The notes under the pieces were generated by a model that was given only the letters and a program-made list of their open reading frames with translations, was not told where the DNA came from and searched no databases. From Chitinophagales bacterium (GTDB lineage Bacteria > Bacteroidota > Bacteroidia > Chitinophagales > UBA10324), in assembly GCA_019694975.1 (NCBI GenBank), contig JAIBAY010000002.1, positions 728,684 to 792,683 on the forward strand: 64,000 nt of DNA, written 5' to 3'. Shown piece after piece: positions 26,069 to 34,999 of this stretch (position 1 is the first letter of the stretch; every line of letters starts with the position of its first letter). A program made the translations under genes and the position numbers.

Positions 26069-26926
26069 TTATTGTTTGCCTGCTGCAGCATTGGTTACCG
26101 AATCAACTACCGTAACTGCCGGTGCCTGCTTGATCTCGGGTGCTAACCTCTTCTTACAATACACTTCATTACGGTATTTAAGATTCACCTGGCTGTAATC
26201 ATTCCAGCCTACATGATTCAAACCATCGCGGTAAAATATTTTCAGCTTTGAAAACTTTTCCTGCAGTTCGTCAACATCACCCAGCAAAATGCTGTGATTG
26301 CCCAATGAAGGAATCAGTTCAAACTCATGCTGATCATTGACAACGACCTGCTCAATAAGCGATGTGAGGAAGGTATCGCGATTAATAAAGACTGCAAGGG
26401 TATACAGTTTTTGTAGCGTCACTGAATCATTATTATTTGAGTTTTCTGCTCCGGCCATGATGTTGCCGGTAGCTACCGGAACACGAGCTGTAAATTTACT
26501 GGAGAGAGGCATCTTACTTGCGTGTTCATCAAGGTAATAACCCACACCTCGATTGTTAATAACCCGCAATATTGGTGTACGTTGACGGATGTTTACCTGT
26601 ATGATTCCATTCGCATCCACAAACATCTCTGCATTTTCGACGTATGGATTATTTTCAATTACACGCTCAAGCTTGCCAAAATTTACATCGCTCACCGGCT
26701 GCTTTCTTTCGATATTTACCTGATCATCCTTCAGCATGTGCATGACTTCATCCTTTGAAAGAAACAAGACACCATTTGCTTCATCAATGCTGACCTGTAT
26801 GGATTGAAAAGATTTGTGCTGTTGTTTATCAATGGCAGCACCGAGCAATGTCACCACACCGCTTGCACATAACAACCAGAAGGTGAATACGAGGATGGGT
26901 TTTATTTTTAACCAGAATTTTTTCAT
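26069..26926 (-). CDS. ftsQ: Cell division protein FtsQ
   Basis: A bitopic divisome protein of 285 residues: short cytoplasmic N-terminus, one membrane helix (about 11-31, ILVFTFWLLCASGVVTLLG), and a periplasmic POTRA-like region followed by an FtsQ/DivIB beta domain. The identity rests on topology, on the segment NNPYVENAEMFVDANGIIQVNIRQRTPILRV-type pattern at about 93-125 (POTRA to beta transition), and on its position between murC and ftsA. FtsQ sequences diverge strongly in Bacteroidota, which fits the weak resemblance to E. coli. It recruits FtsB/FtsL in the division complex. Confidence 0.92.
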   Translation of the reverse strand: MKKFWLKIKPILVFTFWLLCASGVVTLLGAAIDKQQHKSFQSIQVSIDEANGVLFLSKDEVMHMLKDDQVNIERKQPVSDVNFGKLERVIENNPYVENAEMFVDANGIIQVNIRQRTPILRVINNRGVGYYLDEHASKMPLSSKFTARVPVATGNIMAGAENSNNNDSVTLQKLYTLAVFINRDTFLTSLIEQVVVNDQHEFELIPSLGNHSILLGDVDELQEKFSKLKIFYRDGLNHVGWNDYSQVNLKYRNEVYCKKRLAPEIKQAPAVTVVDSVTNAAAGKQ

Positions 26927-26960
26927 GGATGATGCATATCTTTTTTTCTGTTGCAGGCAG

Positions 26961-28334
26961 CTAATTCGACCCGTAACGATCGCTTAGCATTTTTGCAATG
27001 GGTTCCGTGAATTGATCAATATCTCCCGCTCCTACCGTTACCAGAACTTCAATGTCTGTTTGGGAAAGGTGGTTAAGGAGATCTTCCTTTTGCGCCACGC
27101 ATTTAGCAGCGGTAGTAATCTTATCGAGCAGCATGGCGGAATGCACGCCTTCGACCGGCAACTCTCTCGCCGGATACACCGGAAGGAGTATCACGTTATC
27201 AGCCAATGAAAGGCTCTCTCCAAATCCATCGGCAAAATCACGGGTGCGGGAAAAAAGATGCGGCTGAAAAATGCAGGTGATTTTTCTTCGGGGAAAAATT
27301 TCACGTACGGATTTCAGGAAAGCCATGATCTCTGCCGGATGATGTGCATAGTCGTCGATGTAAACCACTTTACTGTTTCTGAAAAGAAACTGAAAGCGAC
27401 GATACACGCCTTTGAATGAATGCAGCGCCAGCCGGATCTGATCGCTTTCAATATCCAGCAAGGAAGCGACCGTAGCTGAAGCTATTGCATTTTCAGCATT
27501 ATGACGACCGGCAATCGAGAGATGAACATCATTTATTTTTTTCGCTCCATGGATAAAGTCAAATGCATAGGTACCATTGTCCAGCCTGAGGTTGGCAGCA
27601 TATGCATCCTCTGCATCGTGATCAAGTCCGTAATGCAGTATCCTTACATTATCGGCTGAACGGTCGGGGAAGGTAAGATGCTGCTTTGTGATCAGCACGC
27701 CGCCGCGTTTAATCATGCCGGTAAATTCGCCATATGATGCGATCACCTCTTCTTTTGTTCCATAGATATCAAGATGATCCGGATCGCACGATGTGACCAC
27801 CGCGATATCAGGATGCAGCTTAAGAAATGAGCGATCGAATTCATCAGCTTCCACCACTACGGTTTTATTTTTACCTGCCAGGAAATTAGCATGATAGTTG
27901 GCGGCTATACCGCCGAGAAAGGCGGTACAATCGTACCCTGATGATTTGAGCACATGGGCAATCATGGAAGAAGTGGTAGTCTTTCCATGAGTTCCGGCCA
28001 CCGCTATGGTAAACATATTCCGGGTCAGCTCTTCCAGCAGGTCGGCCCGCTTGACAACAGGAAAACCATGTTCGCGGTAGTACATCAATTCCTTATGATC
28101 AGAAGGAATGGCCGGCGTATAAACCACGAGGTCAGCATCGGATGGTATAGCCGACAGGTCTTCTTCAAAGTGAATCTTCATTCCTTCGCGTATCATTTCA
28201 CCGGTTAAGATGGTCGGTGTCTTGTCATATCCTGATACATTGTAACCATTCGCATTAAAATATCTCGCAAGCCCACTCATGCCAATGCCACCGATGCCTA
28301 TGAAATAAATAGTATGGATGGATGTGAGATTCAT
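26961..28334 (-). CDS. murC: UDP-N-acetylmuramate--L-alanine ligase MurC
   Basis: An ATP-dependent ligase that adds L-alanine to UDP-MurNAc, the first peptide step. It has the N-terminal UDP-binding GIGGIGMSGLA, the ATP loop VAGTHGKTTTSSM, and the Mur central and C-terminal domains (with YDDYAHHPAEI, typical of MurC). Length of 457 residues fits. The frame runs to a TTG at 28346, but the ATG at 28334 is preferred. It sits between murG and ftsQ, 34 nt before ftsQ. The 160 nt between murG and murC have no recognised promoter. Confidence 0.97.
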   Translation of the reverse strand: MNLTSIHTIYFIGIGGIGMSGLARYFNANGYNVSGYDKTPTILTGEMIREGMKIHFEEDLSAIPSDADLVVYTPAIPSDHKELMYYREHGFPVVKRADLLEELTRNMFTIAVAGTHGKTTTSSMIAHVLKSSGYDCTAFLGGIAANYHANFLAGKNKTVVVEADEFDRSFLKLHPDIAVVTSCDPDHLDIYGTKEEVIASYGEFTGMIKRGGVLITKQHLTFPDRSADNVRILHYGLDHDAEDAYAANLRLDNGTYAFDFIHGAKKINDVHLSIAGRHNAENAIASATVASLLDIESDQIRLALHSFKGVYRRFQFLFRNSKVVYIDDYAHHPAEIMAFLKSVREIFPRRKITCIFQPHLFSRTRDFADGFGESLSLADNVILLPVYPARELPVEGVHSAMLLDKITTAAKCVAQKEDLLNHLSQTDIEVLVTVGAGDIDQFTEPIAKMLSDRYGSN

Positions 28335-28494
28335 GTACCTGATCAATCAATTTTTAAACTAAATGCAATCTTAACCGTGGTGCCTGAAGTATCAATGTCA
28401 ACCAGGCTCATTATGCGATATTATTTTCTTATTCCTAATTCAGTTTCTCTGCTTTACACCTGGCTGGTGAATGGTGAATAATGTTTATTAACAG

Positions 28495-29598
28495 TTAATT
28501 TTTCAATCCAATCACCAGTTTCGCTATTTCATCATCCGCATTGGGCTTAGCCAGCCTGCCAATATTTGTGGAAAGCTTCTGCTGTAATGCTTCATTAATA
28601 ATCAGATCCAGCACAGTATTTATCAGTTTCTCTTCTGCTTCGCTATCCTTTACCATTAGTGCAGCTTTCTTCGAAACGAGCGACATGGCATTTTTTGCCT
28701 GGTGATCTTCCGCAACATTCGGTGATGGGACCAGCACGCATGGTTTTTTACAAATACACAACTCGGCGATTGACAGCGCGCCGGCTCTTGAAATCACCAC
28801 ATCAGCTGCAGCGTAAGCAAGGTCCATCCTGTCAATAAACTCCTTCACCTTAATTGCTTCTGTCCTGTTCGCTGCGGCTGCCCGATTACTTTCAAAATAC
28901 CTTCTGCCGGTCTGCCACAATATTTGTACGCCGGCTTTTTCAAAATCATCCAGGGCGGAGCGAATACTGCTGTTGATTGTTCCGGCACCCAGGCTTCCGC
29001 CAATCACGAGAATTGTTTTGCGAACAGGCTGCAATCCGAAATACCGGAGTGCCTCCGTCTTCTTGCCATCGAGGTTGATAATATCTTTACGAACCGGATT
29101 ACCGGTGAGGATAATTTTTTCTTTCGGAAAAAAATGATCCATGCCATCATATGCTACGCAGATTCTTTTCGCCCGCTTACCGAGTATTTTATTGGTGATT
29201 CCTGCAAAAGAATTTTGTTCCTGTATTAAGGTCGGAATGCCAACGAGTGATGCGGCAAACAGCACCGGGCCGCTGGCATAGCCACCTACACCTACCACCA
29301 CATCAGGGCTGTATGATTTAATAATTCCGTATGCTTTCATCAGACTGTTTAACACTTTAAACGGCAATAGCAGATTTTTTGGCGACAGGCTGCGTTGCAA
29401 ACCGGCAATCGGCAAGCCCGTTATCTGATAACCCGCTTCAGGCACTTTTTCCATCTCCATCTTTCCCGCAGCACCGATAAAAAGTAATTCAGCGGATGCA
29501 TCAATCTTTCGGATAGCATTGGCAATTGCTATTGCCGGAAAGATGTGGCCACCGGTCCCTCCACCGCTGATGATTACCTTAAGTGGTTGCTTCATCAT
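28495..29598 (-). CDS. murG: Lipid II synthase MurG
   Basis: A GT28 enzyme that adds GlcNAc to lipid I at the cytoplasmic face of the membrane, giving lipid II. N-terminal IISGGGTGGHIFPA and the C-terminal donor-site segments VISRAGALSIAEL and PSPNVAEDHQAKNA are conserved. It is about 367 residues from the ATG ATG pair at 29598, which lies inside the end of ftsW, so the two genes overlap by about 20 nt and are likely coupled. A TTG at 29619 would add seven residues and is less likely. Confidence 0.97.
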   Translation of the reverse strand: MMKQPLKVIISGGGTGGHIFPAIAIANAIRKIDASAELLFIGAAGKMEMEKVPEAGYQITGLPIAGLQRSLSPKNLLLPFKVLNSLMKAYGIIKSYSPDVVVGVGGYASGPVLFAASLVGIPTLIQEQNSFAGITNKILGKRAKRICVAYDGMDHFFPKEKIILTGNPVRKDIINLDGKKTEALRYFGLQPVRKTILVIGGSLGAGTINSSIRSALDDFEKAGVQILWQTGRRYFESNRAAAANRTEAIKVKEFIDRMDLAYAAADVVISRAGALSIAELCICKKPCVLVPSPNVAEDHQAKNAMSLVSKKAALMVKDSEAEEKLINTVLDLIINEALQQKLSTNIGRLAKPNADDEIAKLVIGLKN

Positions 29599-30754
29599 GC
29601 TTCTGCTCTTCTTTTTCAACGTTTCGGCTTACACTGAGAATTATTCCTATTGCCAGGCTTGTAAACCACAGTGAAGTTCCACCCATACTAACCATGGGAA
29701 GCGTAACACCCGTGGTAGGTAGCAGGTGCACCACCACTGCCATGTTGATCAATGCCTGCACCACCAGGCTGAAACTCAACCCTACTGCCAGGAATGCACC
29801 AAATGCACCCGGACTTTTAGTAAACAGTTTAATGCAACGCAGCAGGAAAAAAAGATACAACACAATCAAAACCAGTGCGCCGATGAACCCGTACTCTTCA
29901 ATGATGATGGCAAAAATGAAATCAGAATATGGGGAAGGCAGGAAATTGCGTTGCATGCTGTTGCCCGGACCAACGCCGAATAATCCACCGTTGGCAATGG
30001 CGATTTTTGATTGCTGTACCTGGTATGCTTCCTGTCCGTCGCCAAAGAAATCAGATAGCCGGCTCACCCACGTATCGACGCGTGCATGGAACGATGTATT
30101 CATGGCAATGATGATAATCAGCGAAAGCAATAAAATGCCGGCACCTCCCATGATGGCTATGTATTTCATATTAATTCGACCGATAAACATCAACAGCAAA
30201 CAGGTGGCGAACAGGATGGCTGCGGTAGAGAGATTGGAAGGTGCAATCAAGCCGCAAACAATCATCGGCGGAAGCATCACCGGCAAAAATCCCGATTTAA
30301 AATCTTTGATGTTACCCTGATTTTTTGCCAGCACTCTGGCGAGGTAAAGTATGAGTGCGAGTTTCGCCAGGTCGGAAGTCTGAAAGGAAACATTTACCAC
30401 AGGAATAGTAAGCCATCGCCTCGCATCATTTATTTCAACGCCAAAGATCAATGTGAACGCAAGCAATGGGACAGAAACATACAGCAATAACTGCGCGATT
30501 CTGGAATAGTAAGTGTAGTTGATCTTATGCGCCAGGTACATCAGGAACAAACCAAACAAAATCATCATGGCCTGTTTCACCAGGTAATACTCCATATTCC
30601 CGCCCTGGTATTTGAAGGCAAGTGATCCGGTTGAACTGTACACTGCCAACATGGAGATGATAGACAGAAATATCACCACCAGCCAGATGTACCTGTCGCC
30701 CTGTGTTTTTCTGAAAATATGTTCTACCTGAACTGTAGCCGGATTCATACTCAC
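29579..30754 (-). CDS. ftsW: SEDS glycosyltransferase FtsW
   Basis: A polytopic membrane protein of 391 residues with about ten helices, the septal peptidoglycan polymerase of the SEDS family. SEDS hallmarks are NDARRWL near residue 108 and the SNLSTA-type and LPTTGVTLPMVSMGGTS segments in the C-terminal half. It works with the class B PBP FtsI, whose gene lies upstream in the same cluster. Its end overlaps murG, and it follows murD by 53 nt. RodA has a similar sequence, but the dcw location supports FtsW. Confidence 0.97.
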   Translation of the reverse strand: MSMNPATVQVEHIFRKTQGDRYIWLVVIFLSIISMLAVYSSTGSLAFKYQGGNMEYYLVKQAMMILFGLFLMYLAHKINYTYYSRIAQLLLYVSVPLLAFTLIFGVEINDARRWLTIPVVNVSFQTSDLAKLALILYLARVLAKNQGNIKDFKSGFLPVMLPPMIVCGLIAPSNLSTAAILFATCLLLMFIGRINMKYIAIMGGAGILLLSLIIIIAMNTSFHARVDTWVSRLSDFFGDGQEAYQVQQSKIAIANGGLFGVGPGNSMQRNFLPSPYSDFIFAIIIEEYGFIGALVLIVLYLFFLLRCIKLFTKSPGAFGAFLAVGLSFSLVVQALINMAVVVHLLPTTGVTLPMVSMGGTSLWFTSLAIGIILSVSRNVEKEEQKHDEATT

Positions 30755-30807
30755 ATTATTTTTTTGACGGACGCTGCTTCACTCGTCCGGCAGATTAAGT
30801 TTCTTTA

Positions 30808-32142
30808 CTATAGTGACCGTACCGCTTCCCTGAATTGCCGTCCGCGGTCTTCAAAATTTTGAAATAGGTCGAAGCTGGCGCAGGCCGGTGACAACAACAC
30901 GCAATCACCGTTGGTGGAAAGGCGGTAGGCTGACTTCACCGCATCTGTCATGCTTTCCGTATTCACGATCAGATCCACCGAGCGGGAAAATGCTTCATGA
31001 ATCTTTCGGTTATCCAATCCCATGCAGACAATTGCTTTCACTTTGGTGCGCACGAGGTCAAGCAGCAATGAATAATCATTGCCCTTGTCAACGCCGCCTG
31101 CAATCCAGACAACCGGTTTACTGATACTTTCCAGCGCATACCACACTGCATTCACTGTAGTTGCTTTGGAATCGTTGATGAACTCGATGCCATGCACATC
31201 TGCAACCCATTCGAGCCGGTGCTCGAGTGCTTTGAAATCCGATAACGATTCCCGTATCAGGTCCTTCCGGATATCAAGTATGCTTCCAACAATGCCGGCG
31301 GCCATTGAATTGTACACGTTGTGCTTTCCGCGTAATCCTAAGTTGAATAGTGACATGGAGAAGGGGTTATTCTTTAGATTAAAAATTATTTCATTGTTAT
31401 CTGACCATGCGCCGTCTGCAAGTTGCCGCTGCATGGAAAAACCAATTTTTTCTGCGTGCACTGCATTACGCCCGAGTGCTTTCAGGGTCTCCGCATCATC
31501 GGCACAGTAGATGAAATAGTCAGCAGCTGTCTGTTTTTGTGTGATGCGGAATTTGGCAGCTGCATATTCATCAAGTTTGTAGTGATACCGGTCAAGATGA
31601 TTGTCGCTGATGTTGGTCAGCACTGCGATATGCGGTTTAAATTCATAGCAATCGTCCAGCTGGAAACTGCTGATCTCGGCCACATAAAAAGCAGTGTCCT
31701 TTTCCGCCACCTGCTTCGCAAAACTCTTCCCGATATTGCCTACAAGGGAAGCATCAAAGCCCGACTTCTTCAGCATGTGATGTATCAGCGAAGTGGTAGT
31801 GGATTTACCATTGGTGCCGGTGATGGCTATAATGGTTGACTTTGTAAAGCGCGCCGCAAATTCAATTTCAGATATGATGGAAATGTTTTGACCTCTCAGT
31901 TGCCGGATGATCTCCGCCTTTTCCGGGATGCCGGGACTCTTAATCACTTCATCTGCGGCAAGAATTTTTTTTGTTGAATGCAGCTTTTCCTCAAAAGCAA
32001 TTTCATATCGCTGCAGCATTGCTTTGAATGCTTCACTGATTATTCCACTGTCTGAAACGAATACATCCATCCCGCGCAGCTTCGCCAGTATGGCGGCGCC
32101 GACTCCGCTTTCTGCTGCTCCAAGGATGACGATTTGCTTCAT
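30808..32142 (-). CDS. murD: UDP-MurNAc-L-alanine--D-glutamate ligase MurD
   Basis: An ATP-dependent ligase of 444 residues that adds D-glutamate to UDP-MurNAc-L-Ala. The N-terminal ILGAAESGVGAAILA UDP-binding region is typical of MurD, followed by ITGTNGKSTTTSL (ATP loop), NISDNHLDRY and the C-terminal domain with FINDSKATTVNAV and IAGGVDKGNDY. It lies between mraY and ftsW in standard order, 40 nt from mraY. No anomaly seen. Confidence 0.97.
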   Translation of the reverse strand: MKQIVILGAAESGVGAAILAKLRGMDVFVSDSGIISEAFKAMLQRYEIAFEEKLHSTKKILAADEVIKSPGIPEKAEIIRQLRGQNISIISEIEFAARFTKSTIIAITGTNGKSTTTSLIHHMLKKSGFDASLVGNIGKSFAKQVAEKDTAFYVAEISSFQLDDCYEFKPHIAVLTNISDNHLDRYHYKLDEYAAAKFRITQKQTAADYFIYCADDAETLKALGRNAVHAEKIGFSMQRQLADGAWSDNNEIIFNLKNNPFSMSLFNLGLRGKHNVYNSMAAGIVGSILDIRKDLIRESLSDFKALEHRLEWVADVHGIEFINDSKATTVNAVWYALESISKPVVWIAGGVDKGNDYSLLLDLVRTKVKAIVCMGLDNRKIHEAFSRSVDLIVNTESMTDAVKSAYRLSTNGDCVLLSPACASFDLFQNFEDRGRQFREAVRSL

Positions 32143-32182
32143 GTGTTCCGTTTTGTATTGCTGCTTAATTGTCCGCTGTTCT

Positions 32183-33430
32183 TTACCTGATCTTCAAAGT
32201 CACCATTGTTACTATGGCAAGCAGGATACCCACAATCCAAAACCGTGTAACAATTTTGGGTTCTGCGTAACCAAGCTTCTGATAATGATGATGCAATGGT
32301 GCCATTTTGAATATTCTTCTCCCTTCACCGTATTTCCGTTTGGTATATCTGAAGTAAGCAACCTGCAACATCACCGACACGGTTTCCATCAGGAAAATGC
32401 CGCAGAGAATAGGGATGAGCAATTCCTTCCTCACAATGATGGCCATTGTTGCCAGGATGCCGCCTAATGCAAGTGAACCGGTATCGCCCATAAAAACCTG
32501 CGCCGGATAAGCGTTGTACCATAGAAATCCTATGCAGGCACCAATGAGTGCCGCAGCATACACCAGCAATTCGCCCGAATTGGGGATGTACATGATGTTG
32601 AGATAATCGGCAGTAAGAATATTACCTGACAGGTAAGCGAATACGCCAAGTGTGGCGCCGATAATGGCTGACACGCCCGTTGCAAGACCGTCAATACCAT
32701 CCGTCATATTTGCTCCGTTAGAAACGGCAGTGATGATAAAGATGACGATGATGATATAGATGATCCATGTATACTGTTCAGCTCCATCGCCGATCCAGCT
32801 GATGAGCCGCGCATAATTGAACTCGTGATTTTTTACAAACGGTATGGTCGTAATAGGCAGCTTCGCATCTACGAAACGTGCAGCTACTTTATCAATCTGC
32901 ACGGAATCGGATGCAATCAGCGGAGCGCCAATGGGTGCACTTACCAACTCACGCCGGATTACCACGCCTTTATTGAAGTAAAGAATTGATCCGACTATTA
33001 TTCCCAAAACCACTTGCCCGACAATCTTAAACCTGCCGGCCAGTCCGCGCTTGTCTTTTTTAAATACCTTGATATAGTCATCAAGAAAACCAACCAGCCC
33101 CAGCCATACCGTTGAGATCAGCATGGTGATGACATATACATTTTCAATACGCGCAAACAAGAGTGTTGGAATAATGATTGCCGCCAGAATAATCAGTCCG
33201 CCCATGGTAGGCGTACCCTGTTTCTGCATCTGCCCTTCCAATCCGAGATCGCGGATGGTTTCTCCTACCTGCTGCAGCTGCAGAAACCTGACAAGTGATT
33301 TACCGAAGACGAGCGAGATGAGTAATGAAACAATAATTGCCATGCCTGCACGGAAAGAGATGTAATCAAACATCCCTGCACCGATGAAGTCGCAACACGT
33401 TTCGAGGTATTTAAAAAGATGGTACAGCAT
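32183..33430 (-). CDS. mraY: Phospho-MurNAc-pentapeptide transferase MraY
   Basis: An integral membrane enzyme of 415 residues with about ten helices that attaches phospho-MurNAc-pentapeptide to undecaprenyl phosphate, giving lipid I. Conserved segments are GTPTMGGL near residue 73, the loop around [16 protein letters not shown], and the active-site [10 protein letters not shown] and HHHYQKLGY. The 415-residue length includes a periplasmic insertion (about 165-210) that is common in Bacteroidota MraY. It lies between murE and murD; the 102-nt spacer to murE has no clear promoter. Confidence 0.97.
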   Translation of the reverse strand: MLYHLFKYLETCCDFIGAGMFDYISFRAGMAIIVSLLISLVFGKSLVRFLQLQQVGETIRDLGLEGQMQKQGTPTMGGLIILAAIIIPTLLFARIENVYVITMLISTVWLGLVGFLDDYIKVFKKDKRGLAGRFKIVGQVVLGIIVGSILYFNKGVVIRRELVSAPIGAPLIASDSVQIDKVAARFVDAKLPITTIPFVKNHEFNYARLISWIGDGAEQYTWIIYIIIVIFIITAVSNGANMTDGIDGLATGVSAIIGATLGVFAYLSGNILTADYLNIMYIPNSGELLVYAAALIGACIGFLWYNAYPAQVFMGDTGSLALGGILATMAIIVRKELLIPILCGIFLMETVSVMLQVAYFRYTKRKYGEGRRIFKMAPLHHHYQKLGYAEPKIVTRFWIVGILLAIVTMVTLKIR

Positions 33431-33532
33431 ATTTATCCGGAAAAACCAACTGCCGTTACTGATGAAAAAATGATTAGGCGATGTTGGTTTTTGATTGAAT
33501 GACTGAGTTTATGATTGATTGAATGCTTTTCG

Positions 33533-34999
33533 TTATTTCTCCATTTGTGCAAATGATTCTTTTAAAACCTGCTTGTCATCAAATGGATACTTCACACCTT
33601 TTATCTCCTGGAATTTTTCATGCCCCTTTCCGGCCAGCAGGATGATATCGCCTTTGCTGCTCAGTGAAACAGCTGTGCGGATGGCTTCTTTGCGATCGGG
33701 AATGGTTAATGCCTTACCGATCTTCAGCGGCACAATGCCTTTCTTCATCTGCTCGAGAATGGCCTGGGGATCTTCACTGCGCGGATTGTCAGAAGTGAAA
33801 ATCACGCGATCGCTGAGTTCACTGGCCACCTTTGCCATCACAGGACGTTTGGCGCTGTCGCGGTCGCCGCCACAGCCGACCACCGTAATCAACTGCTCAT
33901 TGCCGGTGCGGATCTTCTTAATCGTTATCAATACTTTTTCCAGTGCGTCCGGTGTGTGTGCGTAGTCAACAATGCCCATAATCTTTTGCTGACTGCTGAT
34001 CACATAATCAAACCTGCCTTCTGCAGGCATAAGCCTGCTGAGTTGTGTTAAGACGGTTAACTTTTCTTCTCCCAACAGAACAGCCGTTGCATAAATCGCC
34101 AGGAGATTATAGGCATTGAAATTTCCTACTAATGGTGTGTAAACTTCCTGACCATCTATCAGCAGCTGCATTCCCTGGAACGATGTTTCCACGATGCGTG
34201 CGCGGAAATCACCCATGCCGGAAATAGAATAGGTTTGCTTCTTTGCCCTTGTATTCTGCAGCATGACAGGACCACGCTTATCATCGGCGTTGACGAGAGC
34301 AAATGCGGAGGAAGGCAAATGATCAAACAGCAGCTTCTTCGCGTTGATGTAATTCTTTATGGTCTTGTGATAGTCGAGGTGATCATGTGAAATATTTGTG
34401 AATACAGCACCGGTAAACTTCAATCCGGCGATGCGCTGCTGATGGATGGCATGCGAGCTGGCTTCCATAAAACAATGTGAACAGCCTTGCAGGTGCATGC
34501 GTTGCAGCAATTCACTAATCTGAACGGCATCCGGCGTGGTGTGCGAAGCAGGAATAACTTCTCCGGCAATCTTGTTTTCGATGGTGGAAAGCAACCCGCA
34601 TTTGTAATGCAGACCGGTGAACAGGTGATATAAAAGTGTGGCAACCGTTGTTTTGCCATTGGTGCCCGTGACTGCAACAAGTTTTAATTTCTCTGAAGGG
34701 TTATCATAAAAATTTTCGGCTATGATACCGAGGGCAAGGGCGCTGTCGCCAACCTGTATGTAGGTTACTCCATTTTTTTTCAGTTCGGCAAGTTGCTCAA
34801 ACACCACCGCCACTGCACCATTGGCAATAGCAGTATTGATAAATGCATGTCCGTCGGTATTCGTACCTCTCGTGGCAACAAACAGATTTCCGGCTTTCAC
34901 TTTGCGTGAATCAAAGCAGACACCCGTTATAGCAACATCCGTTTTACCCGATAATTCCAGCAGGTTAACGCGGTATAATATGTCGGATAACGTTCTCAT
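33533..34999 (-). CDS. murE: UDP-MurNAc-tripeptide synthetase MurE, DAP type
   Basis: An ATP-dependent ligase of 488 residues that adds the third amino acid to UDP-MurNAc-dipeptide. It has the ATP loop VTGTNGKTTVATL and the acceptor-recognition motif DNPR in FTSDNPRSEDP; this motif marks meso-diaminopimelate-adding enzymes rather than lysine-adding ones. The end AGKGHEKFQEIKG is typical. It overlaps ftsI by 4 nt (ATGA). No murF follows, which is usual for the cluster in this phylum. Confidence 0.97.
   Translation of the reverse strand: MRTLSDILYRVNLLELSGKTDVAITGVCFDSRKVKAGNLFVATRGTNTDGHAFINTAIANGAVAVVFEQLAELKKNGVTYIQVGDSALALGIIAENFYDNPSEKLKLVAVTGTNGKTTVATLLYHLFTGLHYKCGLLSTIENKIAGEVIPASHTTPDAVQISELLQRMHLQGCSHCFMEASSHAIHQQRIAGLKFTGAVFTNISHDHLDYHKTIKNYINAKKLLFDHLPSSAFALVNADDKRGPVMLQNTRAKKQTYSISGMGDFRARIVETSFQGMQLLIDGQEVYTPLVGNFNAYNLLAIYATAVLLGEEKLTVLTQLSRLMPAEGRFDYVISSQQKIMGIVDYAHTPDALEKVLITIKKIRTGNEQLITVVGCGGDRDSAKRPVMAKVASELSDRVIFTSDNPRSEDPQAILEQMKKGIVPLKIGKALTIPDRKEAIRTAVSLSSKGDIILLAGKGHEKFQEIKGVKYPFDDKQVLKESFAQMEK

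Noticed and set aside
29583..30320. Plus-strand frame of 245 codons opposite ftsW
   Set aside because: ftsW is certain; the antisense frame has no motif and is a shadow of codon bias.
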